DNA from: Carnegiea gigantea
Taxonomy: Eukaryota; Streptophyta; Magnoliopsida; Caryophyllales; Cactaceae
Length of the DNA stretch: 64,000 nucleotides
NCBI GenBank assembly: GCA_029747015.1
Contig: JAKOGI010000109.1
Coordinates: forward strand, 62,001 to 126,000
Direction of reading: 5' to 3'
Below the pieces are notes generated by a model. The model saw only the letters and a list, made by a program, of their open reading frames with translations. It was not told where the DNA came from and ran no database searches. Shown here piece after piece: positions 12,337-23,002 of the stretch. The position numbers and the translations under genes are program-made. Numbering within the stretch: the first letter of the stretch is position 1; each line of letters begins with the position of its first letter.

Positions 12337-12908
12337 TAGGGGTGTGCAAAAAAATCCGAAACCGAGAATCGAACCGAAAAATCGGAAAAATCGAACCGAA
12401 AAACTGGTTAACCGAACAAATTTTTCAAAAAAGTCGGTTCGGTTAACCGAACCGAATTTTTTTTCGATTTTCGGTTCGGTTACGGTTCGGATTATTTGAA
12501 AATTCGGTTAACCGGCGGTTAACTGAACCGAAAATAATTTTATTTTTTCGAAAAAGAATACATAAAAAATAAAAAATTTGGTAAGAAAGTGCACTTTTTT
12601 ATTATTTATAAATGGTAACCAGAGTTTAATTTTTATAAAAAGAATTTAAACATAAAAGAATGACAAATTTAGATAAGAAAGTATAGATTTTTTATTATTT
12701 GTAAACGGTTAACCGGTAACCGAACCGAAAAATCGGTTAACCGAAATTTTCGGTTCAGGTTTTAGACGAACCGAAATTTTCGGTTAACCGAAAAACGGTT
12801 AACCGAAATTTTTAATTCGGTTACGGTTTGAAATTTTTTTGAGCCGAAAAATCGGTTAACCGATATTCGATTAACCAAAATTCCGTTTAATCGGTTTGCA
12901 CACTCCTA
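12337..12908. mobile_element. non-autonomous hAT-like element (MITE), 572 bp
   Basis: The left end TAGGGGTGTGCAAA and the right end TTTGCACACTCCTA are inverted repeats with one mismatch in 14. They are bounded by a perfect 8-bp target duplication GCAGTTAT (12329-12336 and 12909-12916), the hallmark of hAT elements. The interior is built from many copies of 'ggttaaccgaaccg' and 'ccgaaaaatcgg' palindromic words and has no transposase. The element ends about 200 bp before the ATG of the oligopeptidase gene, so it lies in that gene's promoter or leader. Confidence 0.9.
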
Positions 12909-12936
12909 GCAGTTATTATCAGAGTTGGTAGTCTCA

Positions 12937-12978
12937 ATGGTAGCATCGGCGCTGCGAGGACTGCAGCCCGAAGCCTGA
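12937..12978 (+). other. possible uORF upstream of the oligopeptidase
   Basis: An ATG followed by 12 more codons and TGA, out of frame with the main start at 13110. It begins only 29 bp after the hAT element. If transcription starts at or before this point it would be the first ATG met by ribosomes. Transcript ends are unknown, so this is only a candidate. Confidence 0.3.
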
Positions 12979-13109
12979 AAGTGGAGCAGTGCCACCGCTG
13001 CACCCGCCAACTCTCTCACCTCATAAAACTTCAACTTCATCGGAGGAGATCTTTGTATTCATTTTCACACCAAAACCCCTGGTTCACCTGTCTCTCCTCC
13101 ACGGCGGCG

Positions 13110-16100
13110 ATGACGACGGCGATTGCGACGGCGCCAGTGGCGAAGAAGGAGAAATACGAGATGGAAATGTTCGGCGATGTCAGAGTGGATAACTACTACT
13201 GGCTGCGCGATGACTCCCGCTCCAACCCTGACGTCCTCTCATATCTTCGCGCTGAGAATTCCTACGTCGACTTCATCATGTCTGGTGCTCTCTCTCTCTC
13301 TCTCTCTCTGGATTGGAAAAGTTTGATTGTTTAGCTCAATTATAGAAAGGAAACTGTAAGATTTGGAGGTTGTGAGTTTAATTTAGTTGAAACTGGAAAA
13401 TAAGTTGGAAAAAATTCGAAAAAGTTTTATTGTGTAGTTTAGTTTAGTAAGGAAACTGCAAGATTTGGAAATTATAAGTTCGATTTATTTTAAACTGGAA
13501 GAAATGGGAAAAAATTGGAACTAACTGGAAAAAAATGGGAAGAAATTCGAAAAATTTTGTTGTTTGGTTTGGTTTTTATTAGGAAACTGTAAGAATCGGA
13601 GGTAATTATAAGTTTAGTTTAGTTAAAATTGAAGAAACTGGAAAAACTCGAAAGGAACTGGAAAAGATTGAAGATTTTGGAAGAGAGTTAACTGAATAGT
13701 TGGAAAATGAGTTGAAAAGGATGCGATTTTTTAAAATGTAATCTCAGGCTTTGAATTGTGGAAATTTCTAGTTGTGCATGCGAATAAGCTTTACTAATGG
13801 ACAAAACCTGCAAATTTTAGGGACTAAGGAATTTGAAAATAAGCTTTATGCGGAGATTAGAGGAAGAATAAAGGAAGCTGATGTTTCTGTGCCTTTGCGA
13901 CGGGGGGAGTATTACTATTATGAGACCACTGAAGAAGGGAAGGAATATGTACAGCATTGTAGGCGCCCTGTTTCTGACAAGGCAGCTCAGATTTCTGTGC
14001 ATGACACCATGCCAACTGGGCCTGATGCTCCTCCTCAGCATGTCATTCTGGATGAGAATGTTCAGGCTCAGCAACATGAGTACTATTGCGTCAATGCTTT
14101 TGAGGTTCAGTTGGTTCTCCCTACTGCTTTCTACTGTTTGTTTCTGCATTCAGTCCTAACTTTTACCGCATCATTTTCTCCAGGTGAGTCCAAACAATAG
14201 GCTGGTTGCTTATGCTGAAGATACCAAAGGAAATGAAATCTATAGCCTTCACATTGTTGATGCTGAGACTCGGGAGCCTATTGAAAAGCCTCTTGTAGGA
14301 GTTACTTCTTGTGTTGAATGGGCAGGTGATGGTGCCTTAGTATACATCACGATGGATGAGATTCTACGGCCTGACAAGGTATCTTTCTTGAAACTCATAT
14401 GCTTTTCAAGTTTTAATAAAAGTGGCAGCTTCTCCTGCGTTCAATTCTGTTCATATGTCCCAGTCAGGACACAAGCATGTGTTGTGGATATGACAATCCT
14501 TGTTAGGGATGACAAGCCTTGTTGCGATGATTTTCCATTATTTAGTAAAGACACTCTTTTATTGCAAGAATTGTTCTAATGTCTTCTTATTCCAAGTAAG
14601 AAATTCAATATCTTATTTGATGAGGTTCTTGTACCCTTTATTTTATTGGCAGGTATGGTTACATAATTTAGGAACAGCACAGTCAGGTGACAATTGTCTT
14701 TACCATGAGAAACATGAGAAATTTTCACTTGATCTTGATGCCTCTGAAAGTAAGAGATTCTTGTTCGTTTCATCTAAAAGTAAAACTACACGGTTTGTCT
14801 TCTATTTGGACATCTCAAAACCTAATGAGGGCCTTAAAGTTTTGACTCCTCGAGTGGAAGGTGTATCCACGTATGCCAGTCATCGTGGTGATCATTTCTT
14901 TGTTAAAAGGAGGAGTGATGTGTGTTTCAATTCAGAATTGCTAGCATGCCCACTCGACAATATATCGGCGACGACGGTCCTTCTCCCACATAGAGAAAGG
15001 TATGGCTTGATTTTTATTTATTTTTTATGGGCGGGCGGGATGCATAACTTTTTCTGTTATGTACAACATGAGAGTATCACCTTGTACATATAGAATTGGA
15101 CATGTAATGCCTGTGACGTTACTCCTATCTCATGTTGTATATTTATGTCAATATTTATTTAACATCAGGAAAAGGGTTATAGTTCGCAGACATGTATGAT
15201 GAGAAATTTAAATTTTGTATTGACCAAAATATGGAATTGTTATTCAGCGAAACACAAAATGGTGAGGTTTTCTTTGTATGAGTGAATTCAAGGATAAGAT
15301 AACCTTATTAGTTGTTTGGACGTTTGTAATTTGTTTCTTCGATGGTGACACGATTGATTTGGTGTTTGCATTGTTAGGAATCTAGGCTCTTTGCTTAAAA
15401 CTATTGCTCCATAACCATGGAAGATTTATTTCACCCAACCTTTATTAGAGATAAGGACCATCATGTATTGGGTTGATGTTTGTCTTTTGTTGTTGGAATT
15501 GCTCACCTAGCTTTTGATTTTCATGCGAACACACAATGGATGTGCAATCGGGTTGGTCATATGGTAATTCAATTTCCAAAAATATGTTACCAATGAGAAA
15601 TATATTTTTTTAGTTCATATTTAATTCAATATAGTAAGTAATAGTGAGAGTTTTTCCCTTAGTTTGATTTTTTACTGTATGTCTATATTTATTTCTACTT
15701 TTTTTATATTATCAATATATTAAATATTTTTATGAAGGAAACATTAAAAAAAAAAATTCTAATCTTAATATGTAGGAACATTGAACCCACAATGTTCCTC
15801 TTGATTGGTATTCTTGATAAGGCTATTTTTATTTTATTCCTGGCGGAGACCGTGAAACAATTGTACTGAAACTGAGACTGAAACTAAACCAAATGCCAAC
15901 TGGTCACGTTGTTGATTCCAAAACTTGCAAACTTCTGATTTTAGTTTGGTCTAGTTCACCCTTGGGGGAGGGGGGGGGAGGACGACGCAAATGGAAAAAC
16001 TAGCGGAACATATGAAAGTAGATCAAAGCCTAAAATTGCCTGGGACTCGCAAAAAAGAACTTTTGGGGGGGGGTGTAAGGGGGTCATATGATCGAAGGAA

Positions 16101-19100
16101 ATCTCTCTAAAGTAACTTGTAGACACTCAAGGGTCAGATGTCACATAGAACTCACTTTCACCTACTTAGTCTGAGGCAACAAATGCAAAGAATTTGTTTA
16201 TTTTCTGTAAGCAAAAGATCCAATAGGAACCTATTCCCAAAGTAAGACAGTCCAAACCAGTGCAATCCAATCTAGCTGGGTTGGTTGGAGTCATGGATTG
16301 ATTGCTTTCGGTCTAGTCCTTGGTCCATCATTATTGAGCATTTAGGTTTTGTTCCGGTCTGATATGGGCCAACTTTTAGTCAATAAACCGCCTGATATTG
16401 GATTTTGCTATTTTATGACATATAGTGTGCACCTTGATGTATGTGCTTGACGGTTGTTTTACTGTTTTGCAGTGTGAACATCAAAGACTTTCAGGTCTTT
16501 CTTAACCATCTGGTTGTACTTGAACGAGTGGAGGGTCTTCCTAAACTAGTTGTTTATGATCTTCCACCTATTGGTCAGCCACTCAAAGACCTTGGTGTGG
16601 GACAGCCTGTTGATTTTGTTGATCCTGTGTACTCAGCATATCTATTAGACTCACAATTTTCTTCCAATATTCTGCGGTTTTCATATAGCTCCTTGAGGAC
16701 TCCACCATCTGTGTATGACTATGACATGGAAACTGGAGAGCGTGTCTTGAAGAAAACTGAGGCAGTAAGTTTGTAAAATATTTTTTTAGTGGCTCTTATT
16801 CTGCCTAAAGTTGCTAACTTGCTATATGACAATTTATAAAAATTTGTTAAATTTGATTCTTAGGCTCAATGACAATGATATTGCTGAATGCTGATAAAGA
16901 AGAAAACCAAAAACATACTTTTTTGCTATCCATTCATCACCACAACGTTCTTAATTTTTGTTTGCCCTGGATAAGATAAATATGGCTTGAGCTTTTCATT
17001 TCCAATGTCTTGTAATCGTAGCAAACATTCTGCAACGAATGTGGAATTTCTTGTGAATTGATGGCATTGGGTAAAAGATTATAAATTATATTGTTCTAAA
17101 GGAATACGGGTGCCTTTGGTGAAGTGGAAACACATCGGTCGTGTTTGGCAAACAATTGTTGGCTGTTTGTATTACCTGATAGCTGCTAGCTGTTTGCATT
17201 GGCTGTTTGAATTAGTTGTTTGTAGAAAAATGTTTGATAAAATTAGTTGATTCTAAGAAAGATGTTAATTAAAATTTCATTTATACCCTTATCTGTAAAT
17301 GACTTTTTAACGGAATATATTTTTTAATTTATTAGTCATCTTATTTTCTTTTTAAGAAGAATTAAATTTGTGTTATATGTATAAATTAATTTCATTCATA
17401 GAATCTTGCTTTCTTACTAATTCTACATAATTTGTATTCATTATGTATCCTGTTTTCTTTTAATTTGTATCTATCGAAATCATACATATGTTTTATGACA
17501 TTTTTTTTGGTTATGAATTAAAATTGAAATTTATATGAATTTCATCTTCATGAAATTCAATTCATGTAAAGCATAAAATCAAGGGTTACTATTTACTGGC
17601 ATTAATCCAACAGTGTCTAAATAATCGAGGGGGGGCTAAATACTCTAAATATAAATATCAAATGTTCCTGGAGGTGTATGATAAGAGAACCAAATAAGTT
17701 CGATATAACACACTAACGAAATAAGAAAATCTACATAAGAAAATACACTTCTTGGCTAAAAAAGTGCGAACAACAAAAGAGACAGTGCAACTTTGATGGT
17801 TTATCCCCCTCTCCCCAAAAAAAATAAAAAAAGGAAAGGTACCTCCATTTGTTAATTCTCAAGATCCAACTGGGTTGCTATTGATATAAACCTTCAAGCA
17901 ATACTTTATGGTACTCCGTACTCTTTTTATTTCATAAAAGCAATATTATTTAATGACATGTAGTGTACTCTTTTTAAACTCTCGGGCAAATATGTTATTT
18001 CTATAAAAAGCTCTTTTCAAAAGGGTAATGAAAATAGCCTTTTTCAAAAAGAAATGTTTGGGGCCAAACAGTTGTTTGATATAGCTGTTCGCCAAACACT
18101 CACTTAGCTATTTGACTTGGTCAAAATATCTAAAACTCCCAAACAAAAAAGTTGTTGCTATCAAACACCCCCACATCAGCACATTGCATGGTCAAGACTC
18201 TGTAAGTATTGGGATAACAATGACTTATGCTCTACTTTCTAGAACTTATCTTGAGTCCTTTTGCAACTACTTCTAGATATGGAAGTTCTCCTTGTTGGGG
18301 ATTGAGGAAAGGAATGGGGAGAGAAACATTTGTTGCCTCAGGAATACTTATTTGAAAATAAGTTAAAGAGAAGGTCATTACTTATTGGGGTTATTCGTCG
18401 ATCCACTTTGCAGATTATGTGGTCAATAGACATGAATTGAGCACATTATGATTATATGGTTGAAGACTTTGTATTTTTCGGGCAAGAAGGATTTTTGTTC
18501 TTCTGAAGTGGATACAGGCGTACACCCAATTGTAATGATGGCTTTTTTGGGGATATAGTTATATCTTTTTCAGATGCTGTGCTTGTCTCCATTCAATCGG
18601 ATTGGAGAATTGTATGGAAATCTGTCTTAGAAAGATGGGAACTGTGCATTATATCATACTTCTTCAAAATGGGATTTCTTGACCAGGATACTTAAACTTT
18701 TTGTTTGATCCTTTTATTTCGTTCCATCCATAAAATTTCATTCTGGTTTCTTTGTTTGTTTGGTTTTGTGTTGCATCAAATGCTCACTTATGCCCCCCCT
18801 TCTCTCCAAGAACATGTAATTGGTACAAAGATTCACTGTTGCATCAAATATTCACTTGTGCCCCCCCTTTCTCTCTAAGAACATGTAATTGGTACAAAGA
18901 TTCACTCCCTTCAGCCAACTCCATCTATGCCTTCTGTTCTTCATTGATGCCATTAATTCTTAATCGATGTGTAATGAAATGCTTAATAAATTCCTTTCAA
19001 ATAAGGCAATAAGAGAAAGGAAATTTTCAAATTTTCTACAATATCAAAATGTCCAAATTCTGGAACAGCTCAAATGTAATTTTACTCAAATATTGTGGAG

Positions 19101-22100
19101 TGTTTATTTTGCACTCTCTTTCCTGTGTTTGAAAATTCTGAAATGAGGTAGCTAAAACTTAATTGCTTATCCTTGTATTTAAGGTGTTAGGTGGTTTTGA
19201 CGAATCAGACTATGTGACAGAAAGAAAATGGGTCACTGCTTCAGATGGCACTCGGATTCCTTTATCACTTGTCTATCGGAATAATCTTGTGAAGCTTGAT
19301 GGTTCTGACCCACTATTACTTTATGGCTATGGATCATATGAGGTGAGCCGTTTTGTACAACAAAATGCAAGCAACTCTTTCTCATTTAATGTTTTGCATC
19401 TCCCATAGACGCCAGCCAAAGTCAGTAATCTCACTGCCCCCCCTCCCAAGGGGGGGGGGTTCGGTGAGATGTGCCTGCTCAATTGGTGACGACTTGTGGA
19501 GCTCACAGTGGATGGATGTCAATCTTTGGGGGGGGGGGTTAGGTGAGATGTGCCTGCTCAATTGGTGACGACTTGTAGAGCTCACAGTGGATGGATGTCA
19601 ATCGCTTTGATTTGTTCATAGGTGTTCTTGTAGTTGAATCAATGTCACATGAAAGATAGAGCCAGGAGGGATAGTGAATTTCTTTTGCTTTTGGAGGTTA
19701 CTGGTCACACAAAACTGGTTGATTGAATCATCTATTCAGGTCCTCCTGCTTCCATGCTTGAAGTTTTGTTCTCGTAATCATTTCTCCACAATTGACATGG
19801 AAATAGCCATTAAGTTCATGATAAACTTTGTCATGAATCTGCTTTTTTTGGCATTTTATGTGGATACCGGAGCTACAGTTGTTACTATTCAACTGGGTAA
19901 TTTGTATTTGCTGTAGTTATCAAATGCCTACATTCATACTTGCCATATTATCTGGAAAAGCTGAGTACGGACTTATATAGTACAGAAATTTCATTGAGGG
20001 ATATTATATGCTCGAGCTTCAAAATACGCTTCTTAATATGAACCAACTAAGGCAGAAAATGCAATCAGGGAATGTTTTATATTATTTGAAACGTAATTTG
20101 GGGATGCTTCATGTAGACATTATTTGGCTTCTCCACAGGTATGCATAGATCCAATTTTCAAGGCATCAAGGCTCTCATTACTGGACCGAGGTTTCATTTT
20201 TGCTATAGCTCATATTCGCGGTGGTGGAGAAATGGGGAGGCAGTGGTATGAGAATGGGAAACTTCTCAAAAAAATGAATACTTTCACTGATTTTATAGCT
20301 TGTGCCGAGTATGTAATATCAAATAAGTACTGCTCCAAGGAAAAGCTGTGCACACATGGTAGAAGTGCTGGAGGACTGCTTATTGGGGCTGTCTTGAATA
20401 TGCGCCCTGATCTATTTAAAGCTGCTGTACTTGGCGTGCCCTTTGTTGACGCTTTGACGACAATGCTTGATCCTACGATTCCATTGACAACTTCAGAATG
20501 GGAAGTAAGAATTAATTTTGTTATTGGCGTATCAGTGAATTATCATTTGGTTATACGTCAATTCTGCATGCATGCACATACGCACACACTCACATACGTG
20601 AAGCATGCATGTCTCCCCCCCCCCCCCCGGGTCTTTTAGTTTTTCTAAGTCTTCAATGAAGTCATCCTCCAATATGCTATATTTGTTACAGGAATGGGGT
20701 GATCCTCGGAAACAGGAGTTTTATTACTGCATTAAATCATACTCCCCGGTGGATAACGTGAGTTGTGGATTTGCACTATTTTACTCTTTAGGTAGAATTT
20801 TGATGTAGTGGTGAAGATTATTGCTGTGAACATGGGGAGCCTTTATTATGCCCAAAAGTTAGGCATATGTTACTGTTATTAATATGTTTGGGCCATCTTA
20901 TTTCATGAACCTAACAGGTTAGAGCACAAAATTATCCACACATGCTTGTTACGGCTGGTCTAAATGGTGAGTATGTAGCTTTATGATTTCTTATGTGCTT
21001 TAATCTGCTACTTGGAATTGGTACCATGTTATTTTCAATTTGCTGTTAATTACTTTTAAAACTCACTTTTGAAATCACTTTTCTGGGTTTTCCTGAGTAT
21101 ATTCTCTCCTTATCAAGGGTAATTATGTGTTTATCTAGATCTCTGTGCTCCCTGCTTTGACAAGATAAGCATTGCATGGTGCTCTTAATTTGTAAACTTC
21201 TTGATCATGAGTAGACTCCATTTCTTGTGTGGGTGAGTTCATTATGTGCGTCTAATATATAAGACTTAATTGACTTGCCGATTGTATCTTAGCATATATT
21301 TAAAAATATTGTTGGCTTGACTGTTGAGTATTGACATTAGGCTACGATGATTTATCTCCCTAGGCGCATTGTAAACTTCCTCGAACCCGGGTTTTAGTTC
21401 CCTGCTTTTCCCTTGGTTTCTTATCAATAACACCTCTTGATTACTTGTCAAAAAAAGGTTCTAGTTCCCTTCTACACGGCATTGATGTGCACTTCTGAAG
21501 AGTGATCGCTTAAATTACAGTCCGCTTTTCTTTTATAGTAGTAATATATTCTTATTGTGCCCTTTCACATAACCCCTTGTAAAATCATCATAATGTCAGC
21601 ATAGTGCCTCTGTCAAAACTTCTGTGTAAAGCGGATTCCAGGGGTTAGATGTGTGAAACGTTTGCTTATAAAAGACCTGATAGAGGAACTGTCAAATGAA
21701 TTGCTGCTAAAAAATGTAGCTCCAGAGGACATAAGTTCTAGTCCGTTACTCCCTACAAATTCAAAGCTAAATACTGAAAATGGTGGGATTCTTGGAGGGG
21801 TGCGGCTTTTGAATGGGACAGGAGGATCAATAATTTTCTGAGGTTAAAAACTTCATGGGTAGAAAAAAGGGAATGATGCATGACCGCATCTCCATGTTTT
21901 ACGAAGCCATTTATATTTGTGGTTCATTGCTATTGGAAGGCTCTTTTATTCTCACAATTTGACACTGGTGAGAAGGCTCCAATACTGTGATCCTATACTC
22001 TAATAAAAGAGAGTATTTTAAATTTTCTCTCCCCCCTCTCCCTGCACAATACTGCACTCTCATAGTAGCACCAAAGAGTGAAAGACCCGCTATCCATTCC

Positions 22101-23002
22101 CTATTCGACTTTCAATTCAATCAATGATGAGGAGACTTCAGTAACTCCCCAAAAGATGAGATACAATTATAATTATGCCTTTTGATTCCTTGCTGTCCAA
22201 TTGCCCATTTGCCCTAGTACCTCCAATGAGGGAATTCCACCCTTTTTTGGTTTTTTTTTTTTTGGGGGGGGGGGGAGAGTGGGGGCGCGTTTTGGATTTG
22301 ATTATGAATTAGAGGCTTGTCTACGGTGTTGATGCAATGATGTCTTTGATCCCATAGAGTGAAGAAACGAAGAATCAGGGGGTAAAAAGAAGAAATAGAT
22401 ATCAGGAAAAAGACTTGTGTTTCGATATTTACTAATAGTTGGAATCGTTGAAAAGATTCTTTTTTCCTGAAGCAGCGGGCTACTTTCTGCATTTCAATTC
22501 TCCAAACGTGGCTGTAGTCCACCCCCATAGTAGTGGCCTGTGCTTTACTAGCAAAGCTTGTCTTACTCTGTAGCTTGTATTCTTTCTGTGCAGATCCACG
22601 GGTGATGTACTCAGAACCTGCTAAATTTGTTGCAAAATTAAGAGAACTGAAGACTGATGATAACCTTCTATTGTTTAAATGTGAGTTTGGTGCGGGGCAC
22701 TTCACGAAATCGGGAAGGTAATTTCCTTTTTATGTCGTTTGGAGTTTGTCTTTGAGCTATGAGGCACTTAACAACTTCTATTTGACTCGCATTACTAAGA
22801 TATTGATCCCTGCATTAATTATGTTTCCTTTTTAAGGACAGCAGTTAATCTTGGATGTCAGAAACTTGATAATATCAGTAAAATTAATATCTCTAATCTC
22901 TTAAACGAACTTGTTCATCTCAGATTCGAAAAACTCCGAGAAGATGCATTCATATACACATTTTTACTCAAGACGTTAAATATGATCCCTAGCACCGTGT
23001 GA
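13110..23002 (+). CDS. prolyl oligopeptidase / oligopeptidase B-type serine peptidase (S9A), 11 exons
   Basis: Alpha/beta-hydrolase peptidase that cleaves short peptides through a gating seven-bladed propeller. Exons: 13110-13284, 13821-14104, 14184-14378, 14653-14999, 16473-16764, 19184-19342, 20139-20504, 20692-20757, 20918-20966, 22594-22717, 22924-23002. All introns are GT-AG with consistent phases; the total is 2136 nt, 711 aa, the normal length of the plant family. The N-terminal part (about residues 15-430) carries propeller sequence such as [15 protein letters not shown] and [11 protein letters not shown]. The catalytic domain shows [21 protein letters not shown], the nucleophile elbow GRSAGG (Ser560), GLNDPRV (Asp645, codon split by an intron) and GAGH (His680). 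The product fits the cytosolic or organellar oligopeptidase B-like enzyme represented by Arabidopsis At1g50380. The start is the first in-frame ATG, but the frame is open with no ATG back to the hAT element, so an organelle-targeting extension may be missed. Confidence 0.95.
13286..13312 (+). repeat. (TC)n microsatellite at the first 5' splice site
   Basis: About 11 CT/TC units start three bases after the first donor of the oligopeptidase gene, so the donor has a U1-poor context (GTGCTC). Length variation here might affect splicing of intron 1; that is inference. Confidence 0.75.
17137..18172. mobile_element. MITE-like element in oligopeptidase intron 5, 1.04 kb
   Basis: The left end GGTCGTGTTTGGCAAAC and the right end GCTATCAAACACCCCC are imperfect inverted repeats flanked by ACATC (17132-17136 and 18173-18177). 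Next to the left end is a run of 'agctgtttg' words ('tagctgctagctgtttgcat'), and the right arm has 'gttgtttgatatagctgttcgccaaacac'. The same words and ends occur in the shorter element at 52551-52912, so the two belong to one family. The middle (about 17280-18000) is unrelated AT-rich sequence, perhaps a nested insertion. No transposase is present. Confidence 0.55.
18771..18907 (+). repeat. 68-bp tandem duplication in intron 5
   Basis: The segment starting 'ttgcatcaaatgctcac' (18771) is repeated from 18839 ('ttgcatcaaatattcac'). Both copies carry a C7 run and 'aacatgtaattggtacaaag', with only a few differences. The repeat lies within the intron of the oligopeptidase gene. Confidence 0.85.
19463..19604 (+). 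repeat. 79-bp tandem duplication in intron 6
   Basis: Two near-identical copies of a segment starting 'ggtgagatgtgcctgctc' (19463 and 19542), containing 'aattggtgacgacttgt' and 'ctcacagtggatggatgt'. Each copy is preceded by a run of G (about 10). They lie 120 bp after the donor of exon 6 of the oligopeptidase gene. Confidence 0.85.
21651..21841 (+). other. unexplained open frame inside oligopeptidase intron 9
   Basis: About 60 codons ending in TGA whose composition looks protein-like (acidic and Leu-rich start [16 protein letters not shown], then Ser/Pro, then Gly-rich [12 protein letters not shown]). I do not recognise a family. It could be a captured exon fragment, the end of a retro-element, or chance. 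It starts with GTG, not ATG, so it is not proposed as a free-standing gene. Confidence 0.25.
22251..22275 (+). repeat. T13-G12 homopolymer junction
   Basis: Thirteen T followed directly by about twelve G in intron 9 of the oligopeptidase gene. It belongs to a recurrent pattern seen at several other places in the window (reverse complement C-run/A-run). Confidence 0.85.

Noticed and set aside
18771..19604. CRISPR-like repeat array
   Set aside because: Two simple tandem duplications without spacers, in introns of a plant gene.
22214..22705. 163-codon minus-strand frame
   Set aside because: Overlaps exon 10 of the oligopeptidase in antisense and contains a homopolymer-encoded Pro/Lys tract; no family resemblance.
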